DNA from: CABMGO01 sp964574775
Lineage (GTDB): Archaea; Nanobdellota; Nanobdellia; Pacearchaeales; GW2011-AR1
DNA length: 29,673 bases
Direction of reading: 5' to 3'
Assembly: GCA_964574775.1 (NCBI GenBank)
Contig: CAZNOS010000004.1
Location: 1-29,673, forward strand
The translations under genes were made by a program, and so were the position numbers. Of this stretch, positions 14,570 through 22,058 are shown one piece after another (positions within the stretch are counted from its first letter, which is position 1; every line of letters begins with the position of its first letter). The notes under the pieces are model-generated. The model had not been told where the DNA came from. It did no database searches and was given only the letters and a program-made list of their open reading frames with translations.

Positions 14570-15117
14570 TGAAAAAAAATATTGAGAGCATCATTGAAGT
14601 TCCTTCTGATATATCCATCTCTGTAAATAACGCTGAAGTTACAATGAAGGGAAAGGGAAAAGAAATCAAAAGAGTTTTTCCACAAATGCCTACCATGGAA
14701 ATGAAGCAGAATGGAAATAATATTACTCTGTCTGCAAACAAAGCAACCAAGAGAGAATTGAAATTAATAAACTCAATTGCTGCACACCTAAGAAATATGA
14801 TCGGCGGAATAAAAGAAGATTTTGTTTACAAGCTTGAGGTTTGTAATGTTCACTTTCCTATGGTTGTAAAATTAGAAGGAAATAAAATAAAAATAAAAAA
14901 CTTTTTGGGCGAAAAAGTTGATAGAGAAACTGAAATTTTACCAAACGTAAAAGTAACTATAAAGGGAAATGTGATTGAAGTTATCTCACCCGATATTGAA
15001 GCGGCTGGACAAACTGCGGCAAAAATTGAAATCGCAACTAAAATTAGAAACAGAGACAGAAGAGTATTTCAAGACGGAATATTTATAACTGAGAAACCAG
15101 GAAGGAGAGAAGAATGA
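14569..15117 (+). CDS. rpl6: Large ribosomal subunit protein uL6
   Basis: 182 residues. The two repeated uL6 domains are visible; the first has IEVPSDISISVNNAEVTMKGKGKEIKRVF. The linker and second domain have HLRNMIGGIKEDFVYKLEVCNVHFPMVVKLEGNKIKIKNFLGEK and the C-terminal NRDRRVFQDGIFITEK. uL6 lies at the factor-binding region below the stalk base. Its last 4 nt overlap the eL32 start (ATGA). Confidence 0.97.
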   Translation: MKKNIESIIEVPSDISISVNNAEVTMKGKGKEIKRVFPQMPTMEMKQNGNNITLSANKATKRELKLINSIAAHLRNMIGGIKEDFVYKLEVCNVHFPMVVKLEGNKIKIKNFLGEKVDRETEILPNVKVTIKGNVIEVISPDIEAAGQTAAKIEIATKIRNRDRRVFQDGIFITEKPGRREE

Positions 15118-15485
15118 TAAGAAAAAAACCAGATTTTTACAGACAGGGATGGTATAAGTTTCATAGACTTGGAAAGAAAGTCAAGAAAAGAAGAAAGTGG
15201 AGACATCCAACTGGTGGAGATAGTAAGACGAGATTAAAGGTTAGAGGAAAGGCTGCAAGACCAACGATAGGATGGGGAGCAGATAAAAGTGAGTTTGGAA
15301 AGATACAAGGATTTGTTCCAATAAGAGTAGAAAATTTAACTCAGCTTGAAAACGTGAAGAAAACAGAAGCAATAATTATTGCTAGAGTTGGTAGGAAAAA
15401 CAGAATGGCAATAATCGCAAAGGCAAACGAAAGAGGAATAAAAATATTAAATAAATATATGGAAAAGAAAAATGCAACTAAATAA
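15114..15485 (+). CDS. rpl32e: Large ribosomal subunit protein eL32
   Basis: 123 residues, an archaea/eukaryote-specific 50S protein. The signature reads KKPDFYRQGWYKFHRLGKKVKKRRKWRHPTGGDSKTRLKVRGKAARPTIGWGADKSEFGKIQGFVPIRVENLTQLENV, close to the family consensus (W-R-x-P-x-G-x-D-S-x-x-R). The 3' end overlaps the eL19 start by 14 nt in another frame. Confidence 0.96.
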   Translation: MIRKKPDFYRQGWYKFHRLGKKVKKRRKWRHPTGGDSKTRLKVRGKAARPTIGWGADKSEFGKIQGFVPIRVENLTQLENVKKTEAIIIARVGRKNRMAIIAKANERGIKILNKYMEKKNATK

Positions 15486-15873
15486 GAAAAAAAATCTAGC
15501 AGCGAAGACACTTGGAGTCGGAAAAGACAGAATTGTTTTTATGACGGAATCACTTCCAGAAATAAAGGAAGCAATCACAAGAAAAGATATTCTTGATTTG
15601 GTTAATTCTGGAGCAATTCAGATAAGAGAAATTAAGGGAAGAACAACTCATGAAGGCAGAAAACATAGAAGAGGAATTGGAAAAAGAGAGCAGAGAGTTC
15701 CTAATAAGAAGCATGTATACGTTGTATTGACTAGAAAATTGAGAAGCACTACTAGAGGATTGCTTTTAATGAAAAAGATAACTCACGAACAATATGTAAA
15801 TATTAGAAAAATGATTAGAGCAAGTAAATTTAAAAGCAGAAGACATTTGCTTGAGAGTCTGAAGGAAATATGA
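15472..15873 (+). CDS. rpl19e: Large ribosomal subunit protein eL19
   Basis: 133 residues, slightly shorter than the usual archaeal 145-150. It begins with KKNLAAKTLGVGKDRIVFMTESLPEIKEAITRKDILDLVNSGAIQIREIKGRTTHEGRKHRRGIGKREQR, matching the family helix-loop and basic linker, and ends with VNIRKMIRASKFKSRRHLLESLKEI. It forms an intersubunit bridge with the 30S in archaea and eukaryotes. The ATG used lies within eL32, and the end overlaps uL18 by 4 nt. Confidence 0.96.
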   Translation: MQLNKKKNLAAKTLGVGKDRIVFMTESLPEIKEAITRKDILDLVNSGAIQIREIKGRTTHEGRKHRRGIGKREQRVPNKKHVYVVLTRKLRSTTRGLLLMKKITHEQYVNIRKMIRASKFKSRRHLLESLKEI

Positions 15874-16442
15874 GCTTAAGAACAATAAGACGAAGAAGAA
15901 GAGAATGCAAGACAGATTATGGTCTGAGAATGGGATTGCTTAAATCTAGTTTGCCAAGAGTTATAATTAGAAAAACAAATAAATATTTTATAATTCAAGT
16001 TGTTGAATCTTCTGAAGCACAAGATAAAATTACATTTGGAATAACATCAAAAGCTCTACTTGATTATGGATGGGATGAAAAATCTTCGGGAAGTTTAAAA
16101 TCTATATCGGCTGGTTATTTAACTGGAATTTTAGCAGCAAAGAAAATTGGAAATGGAGAATTCATTATCGATTTAGGAATGGCTATAAATCATAAGGGCG
16201 GAAGAATGTTTTCTATAATAGCTGGATTGATTGATGGCGGATTAAACATTAGAGCAAATCCAAAAGTGCTTCCATCTAAAGAAAGATTGATGGGCGAACA
16301 TTTGGATGAGAAATTAAAAGATATGATTGTAAAGGTAAAGGCGAAAGTAGAATCTGCATCTGGCGAAGTCACGTCTGACAAAAAGAAAATTGTTGCAAAA
16401 ACTGAAACTAAACCAACTAAACAAAAAAAGGTGGCTAAATAA
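15870..16442 (+). CDS. rpl18: Large ribosomal subunit protein uL18
   Basis: 190 residues. The uL18 core has RRRRECKTDYGLRMGLLKSSLPRVIIRKTNKYFIIQVVE and TSKALLDYGWDEKSSGSLKSISAGYLTGILAAKK, then LGMAINHKGGRMFSIIAGLIDGGLNI. It binds 5S rRNA with uL5. The last ~35 residues are a Lys/Ser/Thr-rich tail ending KPTKQKKVAK. This ending is nearly identical, in both DNA and protein, to the uS3 end. One base is shared with the uS5 start. Confidence 0.95.
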   Translation: MSLRTIRRRRRECKTDYGLRMGLLKSSLPRVIIRKTNKYFIIQVVESSEAQDKITFGITSKALLDYGWDEKSSGSLKSISAGYLTGILAAKKIGNGEFIIDLGMAINHKGGRMFSIIAGLIDGGLNIRANPKVLPSKERLMGEHLDEKLKDMIVKVKAKVESASGEVTSDKKKIVAKTETKPTKQKKVAK

Positions 16443-17278
16443 TGACAAAGACTGATACTAAAGAAGAAGAAAAAATTGTAAGCGAACAGATGATTAAAAT
16501 GGTTGAAGAAAAAGAAGCAAAGAAAGATGCTGCTGAAAAGTCTAGAATAATTGAAGAGTTGGAAAAAGCTGAAAAAGCTGGTAAAAAAATCACAGAAGAT
16601 GCTATTATTGATGAAGCTGTAAGAACAAAAGATCAAATACAACTTGATAAGTGGGTTCCAAAGACAGAACTTGGAAAACTTGTTAGAGCTGGAAAAATAA
16701 AAAATATTGATGAAATTTTAGAACAAGGTAAAAAAATATTGGAACCGGAAATTGTTGATAGTTTATTACTTTTACAAACTGAATTATTAAACACTGGTCA
16801 AGCTAAAGGTAAGTTTGGTGGTGGTAAAAGAAGAACTTGGAGACAAACTCAGAAAAAAACTGAGGATAAGAATGTTATTACTTTCTCCGTTATGGCTGTA
16901 GTTGGCGATGGAAACGGACATGTTGGTGTTGGATTAGCAAGAGCTGCTGAAACATTACCCGCAAAAGAAAAAGCGATAAGACAGGCAAAGTTGAATATTA
17001 TGAAAATAACTAGAGGATGCGCAAGTTACGACTGCTCTTGTGAAGAATTACATAGTATTCCGTTTGCAACTTCTGGAAAATGTTCATCTGTTGAATTAAT
17101 ATTTAAACCAGCTCCACAAGGAACAGGACTTGTAGTTGGAAATGAAGTAAAGAAAATAATGAGATTGGCTGGAATCAAAGATGTTTATGGAAAGTCATTT
17201 GGACAAACCAGTACAACTATAAACGTAGCAAAGGCTTGTATGGATGCATTAAGTAAACTTGGAGAATTAAAAAAATAA
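16442..17278 (+). CDS. rps5: Small ribosomal subunit protein uS5 with charged N-terminal extension
   Basis: 278 residues, longer than the usual archaeal 210-240. Residues 1 to about 65 form a Glu/Lys/Ala-rich, probably helical or coiled-coil segment (KKDAAEKSRIIEELEKAEKAGKKI). The core starts near DKWVPKTELGKLVRAGKI. The S5 double-stranded-RNA-binding fold is seen in ITFSVMAVVGDGNGHVGVGLARA, with the C-terminal TRGCASYDCSCEELHSIPF, GKCSSVELIFKPAPQGTGL and GKSFGQTSTTINVAKA. uS5 acts in decoding accuracy at the mRNA entry tunnel. It is one of two ribosomal proteins here with a long charged N-terminus. Confidence 0.95.
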   Translation: MTKTDTKEEEKIVSEQMIKMVEEKEAKKDAAEKSRIIEELEKAEKAGKKITEDAIIDEAVRTKDQIQLDKWVPKTELGKLVRAGKIKNIDEILEQGKKILEPEIVDSLLLLQTELLNTGQAKGKFGGGKRRTWRQTQKKTEDKNVITFSVMAVVGDGNGHVGVGLARAAETLPAKEKAIRQAKLNIMKITRGCASYDCSCEELHSIPFATSGKCSSVELIFKPAPQGTGLVVGNEVKKIMRLAGIKDVYGKSFGQTSTTINVAKACMDALSKLGELKK

Positions 17279-17640
17279 TGGTATACGCAGTATTAAGGAT
17301 GTCTGGAGCAGTAAAGATTAGTTGGCACTTAAGAGAAACATTAGATAGATTGAGACTTGGAAAAAAATTGACTTTAACTTTTGTAGAAGAAAAAGACGAT
17401 GTGCGAATAGGAATGATTAGAGACGCTATTTCTTGCTTGGCCTATGGAACTGTTGATAAAAAATTAATGGATGAAATTATTGCGAAGAGAGGACAGAAAG
17501 ATATTAAAGGAAATTATAGAGGATTTTGTAGAATGCATCCGCCAATTGGAGGATTTAAAAAATCTACTAAGTTAACTTCGCCGAAAGGAATCCTTGGTAA
17601 GAATGATGAAATATCTAAATTATTGGTAAGAATGATATAA
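17278..17640 (+). CDS. rpl30: Large ribosomal subunit protein uL30 (short form)
   Basis: 120 residues, below the usual archaeal ~150. The recognisable N-terminal domain is YAVLRMSGAVKISWHLRETLDRLRLGKKLTLTFVEEKDDVRIGMIRDAISCLAYGTV, followed by a reduced archaeal-specific C-terminal part with GFCRMHPPIGGFKKSTKLTSPKGILG. uL30 contacts 5S rRNA/23S domain II. It starts one base before the uS5 stop ends and is followed 1 nt later by uL15. Confidence 0.94.
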   Translation: MVYAVLRMSGAVKISWHLRETLDRLRLGKKLTLTFVEEKDDVRIGMIRDAISCLAYGTVDKKLMDEIIAKRGQKDIKGNYRGFCRMHPPIGGFKKSTKLTSPKGILGKNDEISKLLVRMI

Positions 17641-17641
17641 G

Positions 17642-18130
17642 ATGGTAAAAACACACAAGAGAAGCAAGAGAACAAGATTAAGAGGAAGCAGAAGCGCTGG
17701 AACTGGTTTTAGAAAGAAAAAGAAAGGACACGGAAATAAGGGTGGACATGGTTGGTCTGGAACAGGAAAAAGAGGAAGCCAAAAACAACAGAAAGCTTTG
17801 ATGTATGCACAATCTTTAGGATTCGAAAAATATTTTGGGAAGAGAGGATTAACTTCAGCTCCGACTACAATAAAGAAAACGGAGCAAATCAATCTTGATG
17901 ATATTAAAGCGAATTTCTTTACCAAAGAAGGACAGAAAATAGAATTAAAGACTCACAAGGTTTTAGGCGATGGTGAAGGATTTAAGGCTGAAATTTATGC
18001 ATTAGCAGCAACACAATCTGCAATTGATAAAATGAATAAAGCTGGCGGAAAAATTATTTTACCAATTGTTAAAGTTGTTGAGAAAAAAGTCGTAGCACCA
18101 AAAGTCGAGAAAGTTGTTGCGAAAAAATAA
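17642..18130 (+). CDS. rpl15: Large ribosomal subunit protein uL15
   Basis: 162 residues. The N-terminal Gly/Lys/Arg-rich stretch (THKRSKRTRLRGSRSAGTG, then KKGHGNKGGHGWSGTGKRGSQ) is diagnostic, followed by the globular part with YFGKRGL and the C-terminal Rossmann-like strand region (LPIVKVVEKKVV). It ends in a Lys/Val-rich tail. In most archaea secY follows directly; here two other genes intervene. Confidence 0.96.
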   Translation: MVKTHKRSKRTRLRGSRSAGTGFRKKKKGHGNKGGHGWSGTGKRGSQKQQKALMYAQSLGFEKYFGKRGLTSAPTTIKKTEQINLDDIKANFFTKEGQKIELKTHKVLGDGEGFKAEIYALAATQSAIDKMNKAGGKIILPIVKVVEKKVVAPKVEKVVAKK

Positions 18131-18150
18131 TTCTAGATTCTGAGAAAATT

Positions 18151-18159
18151 GGGGGGGGG
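18151..18159 (+). repeat. Nine-guanine homopolymer before the HD-domain gene
   Basis: G9 directly abuts ATG 18160 and lies 9 nt before a second in-frame ATG at 18169. It may act as a purine-rich ribosome-binding site. A long G run in an AT-rich genome stands out and can also be a site of length error or slippage. Confidence 0.7.
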
Positions 18160-18765
18160 ATGAAACAAATGGGTAATAAGGCTAAGTACACACATACATC
18201 TACACTATTAAGAGGAAATGAAAGTCCTTTATTAAAATTATTTTTTGAATATTCTCAACTTAAAAATCTTTATCGCCAGGGATGGCTACAAAGAAGGGTT
18301 AAAAAGAGAGATACAGAATCCTGCGGAGATCATAGTTTTGGGGTAGTTCTTTTGGGATATATGGCTGCTTCAGAATATCGACCGGATTTGAATCCATTAA
18401 AGGTTGCCGAGCTTGGAATAATACACGAACTCGGAGAAGTATATGGGGGAGATATTACTCCGGACGATGGGGTAACTCCGGAAGAAAAATTCGAAAACGA
18501 ACTCTCTTCCGTTAGACAAGTTTTTTCTGCATTTCAAGATCCTCAAAAATATATAGCTCTCTGGCTTGAATTTGAAAGAGGAGAATCAGAAGAAGCTAAA
18601 TTTGTAAAACAAATAGATAAACTTGAAGCCGCCCTACAAGCAAATTTATATGAAAGATTGGGATACGGTGGATTGGAGGAATTTTATCCGTACGCTCTTC
18701 AGAAGTTACAGGATCCGCTATTAAAATCACTACTCGAAGAAATAGCTACATCATCTTCAAAATGA
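18160..18765 (+). CDS. HD-domain phosphohydrolase (HDDC2/YfbR-like) with HE in place of HD
   Basis: 201 residues from ATG 18160; ATG 18169 is an alternative start with better spacing to the G-run. The HDDC2/5'-deoxynucleotidase layout is clear: LKNLYRQGWLQRR at 34-46, ESCGDHSF at 53-60 (metal His58), GIIHELGEVYGGDITP at 86-101, and KQIDKLEAALQA at 150-161 (metal Asp153). Such enzymes remove the phosphate from nucleoside 5'-monophosphates. The eponymous His-Asp pair reads His89-Glu90, a conservative but unusual change at a metal ligand. The gene lies between uL15 and secY and is coupled to the next gene by a 4-nt overlap. Nucleotide dephosphorylation is inferred from the family. Confidence 0.82.
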   Translation: MKQMGNKAKYTHTSTLLRGNESPLLKLFFEYSQLKNLYRQGWLQRRVKKRDTESCGDHSFGVVLLGYMAASEYRPDLNPLKVAELGIIHELGEVYGGDITPDDGVTPEEKFENELSSVRQVFSAFQDPQKYIALWLEFERGESEEAKFVKQIDKLEAALQANLYERLGYGGLEEFYPYALQKLQDPLLKSLLEEIATSSSK

Positions 18766-19115
18766 TTAAAGTTAACACCATAACATTTAATGAAAGAGAA
18801 TATTTTTGCGGATATAAAGTCGTTAAATCAGATATGACTTCTCTCGGTTTAAGAAAAAATCCGACTCCGATGACGTTTAAACTTGACAAATGGATTTATG
18901 TTCCAGAAGACCGAGTTGTTGAGGGGATTTCTGATGCAGGAGGAATTTGGTTAGCAAGAACACCGGGTAGGGCACGGGCTTATCAAAAATATATGCAAGA
19001 AAAACACGATGCAGAGACCAGGGTGTTTTTCTCCTTGGTAGATAGAATATTGTTTTCAAATCAAGATAGAATCAAAACAAATGGAATAAGACTTCTTGAG
19101 GAACTTTATCTTTAA
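18762..19115 (+). CDS. Hypothetical protein, 117 aa, coupled to the HD gene
   Basis: Not firmly recognised. It is a soluble 117-residue protein with the order YKVVKSDMTSLG (near 18-29), FKLDKWIYVPED (39-50), GGIWLARTPGRARAYQKYM (60-78), then TRVFFSLVDRILFSNQDRIKTNGIRLLEELYL at the C-terminus. This pattern (YKV..., a short 'GKW'-like strand, a G-[IF]-[WH] turn with a following Ala-rich helix, then R-V-F and a late R-x-L-x-E-L strand) loosely recalls small phage and bacterial proteins of the DUF5758/DUF7666 kind; this is recollection, not a search. Its ATG overlaps the HD gene stop (ATGA), so the two are translated together and likely work together. Confidence 0.75.
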   Translation: MIKVNTITFNEREYFCGYKVVKSDMTSLGLRKNPTPMTFKLDKWIYVPEDRVVEGISDAGGIWLARTPGRARAYQKYMQEKHDAETRVFFSLVDRILFSNQDRIKTNGIRLLEELYL

Positions 19116-19138
19116 TTTTTAGTCGTCGTTAACTCAAT

Positions 19139-19152
19139 AATAAATATTTATT
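19139..19152. other. Perfect 14-bp palindrome between the HD unit and secY
   Basis: AATAAATATTTATT is a perfect palindrome 70 nt before the secY start. It could be part of a terminator after the HD unit (an ATTTTT run lies at 19114-19120) or an operator for secY. AT-only palindromes are common by chance here. Confidence 0.25.
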
Positions 19153-19180
19153 TTACCTTTTTACATTGCATTCCAAAAGC

Positions 19181-19190
19181 TTATAAACGA
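19181..19190 (+). promoter_or_regulatory. TATA box of secY (leaderless promoter)
   Basis: TTATAAACGA, starting 28 nt before the ATG at 19209. The same 10-mer occurs at SET and PCNA promoters. It gives secY its own transcription, separate from the ribosomal cluster. Confidence 0.65.
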
Positions 19191-19208
19191 AATTTCTCTA
19201 GATGGAAT

Positions 19209-20573
19209 ATGGCCTTAAGTAATATACTACATAATTTACCTGAAGTAAAGAGTCCGTCTGAAAAAAAAGTTTCATTTAATGTGAAGTTAAAGTGGACATT
19301 GATAATTTTATCTGCATTCTTTCTTTTAGCAAATATTCCACTTTATGGATTAGCGTCCTCTGCATTATCTAGATTTGAATATTTAGCTATTTTATTAGGA
19401 ACTGATTTCGGTTCTATTATTTCTCTCGGTATCGGTCCGATTGTTTTAGCATCTCTGATTTTACAATTATTAGTCGGCGCACAAATAATTCAGATGGATA
19501 CAAAAACGGCCGAAGGTAAAAAACAATTTCAAGCAATGCAGAAGTTGTTGACTATTGTATTTATTATATTTGAAGCAGTTGTTTATGTAATGATGCGTGG
19601 GCTTGAAGCTCGACCAGGATTTGAATTTTTAGTTATCTTTCAATTATTCCTCGGTGGTTTGTTAATATTATTTATGGATGATGTTGTTCAGAAATGGGGC
19701 TTTGGTTCTGGTATATCGTTGTTCATTGCTGCAGGAATAGGCTGGAGATTGTTCGCGCAATTATTTCAGTTTGTAAATGCGAGTGGTGCAATTGAGCCGT
19801 CTGGTAAAGTGTTGGTATTATTCACCTCGATTACAAATGGTGACACAACTGGATTTGCATTGGCATTATTTTCTATTTTAATAACTGCTGGACTTTTTAT
19901 GCTCGTAGTATGGGCTCAATCTTTGAAAGCTGAAATTCCATTATCATTTGACAGAGTAAGGGGATATGGAATGAGATGGCCTCTTCAATTTTTCTACACT
20001 GGAGTTTTGCCAGTTATCTTAGTTTCTGCTCTTGCGGCTAATCTACAACTGGTCGCTTCATTATTCCAAAATTGGCTTGGACATGCAACTTGGCTTGGTG
20101 GATTTTCTGGAGGAACGCCCGTATCTGGTCTTTCATACTGGATACACTCAACTCCAATCTTGCAAGAAATAATTACTGGAAGTTTTAGATGGGTATCTGC
20201 TATCCAAGCAATTGGTCATGTATTGTTTTACGTCGGATTCTCTGTTTTGTTTGCGTATTTCTGGATGAAAACCTCTGGACAAGATTCGGCAAATCAGGCG
20301 AAAAATATTATGAACTCTGGATTGAGCATGCCTGGATTTAGAAAAGATCCGAGAGTAATTGAATCTATATTACAAAGATATATTTTACCATTGACAATAA
20401 TGGGTGGTGCGGCAATCGGACTACTTGCATCACTTGCTGACTTGCTTGGTGCTTTAGTCGGCGGAACATCTATCTTATTGGCGGTTATGATTTTATATCA
20501 GTTATATCAAAATATTGCTCAACAGCATGCGGTTGATATGAATCCGGCATTTAGGGGAATGTTTGGTGGATAA
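19209..20573 (+). CDS. secY: Protein translocase channel subunit SecY (Sec61 alpha)
   Basis: 454 residues, about ten transmembrane helices. The first cytosolic segment plus helix 1 spans residues 1-50 (KVSFNVKLKWTLIILSAFFLLANIPLYGL). The plug and signature region follow with LGIGPIVLASLILQLLVGA near 75-93, then the cytosolic loop with WAQSLKAEIPLSFDRVRGYGMRWPLQFFYTGVLPVIL around 235-275. The C-terminal helices end with AVDMNPAFRGMFGG. SecY is the pore for membrane-protein insertion and secretion. ATG 19209 is chosen because ATG 19202 is in another frame that stops after six codons. Confidence 0.97.
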   Translation: MALSNILHNLPEVKSPSEKKVSFNVKLKWTLIILSAFFLLANIPLYGLASSALSRFEYLAILLGTDFGSIISLGIGPIVLASLILQLLVGAQIIQMDTKTAEGKKQFQAMQKLLTIVFIIFEAVVYVMMRGLEARPGFEFLVIFQLFLGGLLILFMDDVVQKWGFGSGISLFIAAGIGWRLFAQLFQFVNASGAIEPSGKVLVLFTSITNGDTTGFALALFSILITAGLFMLVVWAQSLKAEIPLSFDRVRGYGMRWPLQFFYTGVLPVILVSALAANLQLVASLFQNWLGHATWLGGFSGGTPVSGLSYWIHSTPILQEIITGSFRWVSAIQAIGHVLFYVGFSVLFAYFWMKTSGQDSANQAKNIMNSGLSMPGFRKDPRVIESILQRYILPLTIMGGAAIGLLASLADLLGALVGGTSILLAVMILYQLYQNIAQQHAVDMNPAFRGMFGG

Positions 20574-20593
20574 ATGAAAAACGAGGTGAAAAA

Positions 20594-21115
20594 ATGAAAT
20601 TTATGAAAATTATGATTTTGATTTATATAATCGGCGCAGCTGTAGTTTTTCTATGGAATCAATTTCCGTTCATAAAAGATTCTGTTCACTTTGCCCTAGA
20701 TCCAAGCATTGGTGCCTTATTCAACTGGAATTTGACATTTGGTTTTATATTAGTAATGTTAGTTTTTGCTTTAATTACCACTCTTGCCCAAAAATATTTT
20801 ACGGATCAAGATGCTCTAAAAACACTTAAAGAAGAGCAGAAACTAATTCAACAAGAATTAAAACTATACAGACAGGATCCTAAAAAGACTACTGAACTTA
20901 CATCGAAGTCTTTTGAATTGACGATGAAAACGATGCCATTAACGATGCGACCGACATTTTATACTATGTTGCCATTCATTTTAACATTCAAGTGGTTCTC
21001 AGATTATTTCACTACGAATCCAGTGAAGGTGTTGGGAATGCATTGGCTTTTGGCTTATTTCATAATTATACTGGTTTTATCGCCTATACTCAAGAAAGTG
21101 TTTAAGGTTCAATAA
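20594..21115 (+). CDS. EMC3/TMCO1 family membrane insertase (DUF106)
   Basis: 173 residues. It has a first hydrophobic helix at about 5-22, a second at about 47-65, and a charged coiled-coil hairpin at about 75-105 (DALKTLKEEQKLIQQELKLYRQDPKK). These are followed by FELTMKTMPLTMRPTFYTMLPFILTFKWF and a last helix at 150-168. This is the archaeal DUF106/EMC3/TMCO1 branch of the Oxa1/YidC superfamily, which inserts membrane proteins with short translocated segments. It sits 20 nt after secY with an AGGTG-type ribosome-binding site, so translocon and insertase are co-transcribed. It converges on DUF167 with a single base between the stops. Confidence 0.88.
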   Translation: MKFMKIMILIYIIGAAVVFLWNQFPFIKDSVHFALDPSIGALFNWNLTFGFILVMLVFALITTLAQKYFTDQDALKTLKEEQKLIQQELKLYRQDPKKTTELTSKSFELTMKTMPLTMRPTFYTMLPFILTFKWFSDYFTTNPVKVLGMHWLLAYFIIILVLSPILKKVFKVQ

Positions 21116-21116
21116 A

Positions 21117-21335
21117 TTATAAAATTTCTATTAACTTATTTTTATTTGTTAAGCCTGATTTAATCTTTATATTCTTCCATGAAACTCCGAAGTGTTTCGA
21201 CAGCATAGAAATTACTTCCAGATTTGCCTCGTTCTTTTCTGGCTCGGCAGAGACGTAAATAAGAAGATTACCTCCTCCAAAGTCCTCTATTCTCGGATTT
21301 GGAGAATTTGGCTTAACCATTACTTTTACTATCAT
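21117..21335 (-). CDS. DUF167 (YggU-like) family protein
   Basis: 72 residues, matching the small DUF167 family. It begins MIVKVMVKPNSPNPRIEDFG, has LLIYVSAEPEKNEANLEVISMLSKHFGVSWKNIKIKSG with the conserved P-x-x-x-K-A/E-N-x-x-L core, and ends LTNKNKLIEIL. Structures of relatives show a small alpha/beta fold; biochemical function is not established. It is transcribed in the same direction as PCNA, 39 nt downstream of its stop, but has its own TATA-like GTTTTTAAAC. Confidence 0.88.
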   Translation of the reverse strand: MIVKVMVKPNSPNPRIEDFGGGNLLIYVSAEPEKNEANLEVISMLSKHFGVSWKNIKIKSGLTNKNKLIEIL

Positions 21336-21355
21336 AGAAATTTTTGCAATAAAAA

Positions 21356-21365
21356 GTTTTTAAAC
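21356..21365 (-). promoter_or_regulatory. TATA-like box of the DUF167 gene
   Basis: GTTTTTAAAC, centred 25-26 nt before the minus-strand ATG at 21335. It lies just after the PCNA coding region ends at 21375. Confidence 0.5.
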
Positions 21366-21374
21366 ATTTGGGGT

Positions 21375-21958
21375 TTAATCGTTTTCAACACGCGGAGCTA
21401 AAATAAAACCCATTCCTAACTTCTGTCCTGCAAAATCCATTCTTAACGGATAGTCATTGGAAAATTTTAATGTAACTCTGTCCGAAAGAGACTTTGCTTT
21501 TATAAATTTCATAAGATATTCCAATGAATATTTTGATTTAGCTGTGCCTTGAATTTTTGTTTCTCCGGAGGAAAATTCTGCCTTCGCCGAATTTAAGCTT
21601 CCACTACCCTCAATTATTAATTTGTTTGGTTCCGCTAAAAACGAACAAGAGTCTGCAACTACTGAACAATCTTCTATTACCTGTGAAAGTTCCTGTGCGT
21701 TCATTTCTACTTCACATGAAAAATTTAAAACAGGCTCTGTTTTATCTTCGGACGAAACATCGATTAAAGACAAAACAAAATTCCTCTTTATTTTATCAAA
21801 TATAGAAACCTGAAGCTGATTTTCTTCTTGACTAAGAATTATACTGGATGATGACGCTGCTCTTTTCAATACTCTTTTGAAATCTTCTAAGTTTATTCCC
21901 CAGACGTCCTTGCCGGCCTCATATTGAGAAAAACTTTCTTTTGGAATTTTAAAAATTA
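21375..21958 (-). CDS. pcn: DNA polymerase sliding clamp PCNA, C-terminal part (split by gap)
   Basis: This fragment holds the second and larger part of PCNA. From the gap inward it reads through IFKIPKESFSQYEAGKDVWGINLEDFKRVLKR to the C-terminus ILAPRVEND. It includes the interdomain region and the second clamp domain (SKYSLEYLMKFIKAKSLSDRVTLKFSNDYPLRMDF). Joined to 22059-22252 across the artificial gap it makes one uninterrupted frame of about 240 residues, the normal size for archaeal PCNA. PCNA trimers encircle DNA and tether polymerase, Fen1 and ligase. There is no evidence of a real break in the gene. Confidence 0.93.
21904..21958. repeat. 55-bp contig-end duplicate, left copy
   Basis: This 55-bp sequence, beginning ACGTCCTTGCCGG, is repeated exactly at 22059-22113, one copy on each side of the N run. 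It is the overlap of two assembly contigs, not a biological repeat. Confidence 0.9.
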
Positions 21959-22058
21959 NNNNNNNNNNNNNNNNNNNNNNNNNNNNNNNNNNNNNNNNNN
22001 NNNNNNNNNNNNNNNNNNNNNNNNNNNNNNNNNNNNNNNNNNNNNNNNNNNNNNNNNN
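21959..22058. other. Assembly gap, exactly 100 N
   Basis: A run of 100 N, the default scaffold-gap length. Identical 55-mers on both sides indicate that the contigs overlap and that no bases are likely missing. Removing the gap and one copy restores the PCNA frame. Confidence 0.95.

Noticed and set aside
21959..22058. Intein or inserted element hidden in the PCNA gap
   Set aside because: Both sides overlap by 55 identical bases and join in frame to a normal-length PCNA; the 100-N length is a scaffolder default.
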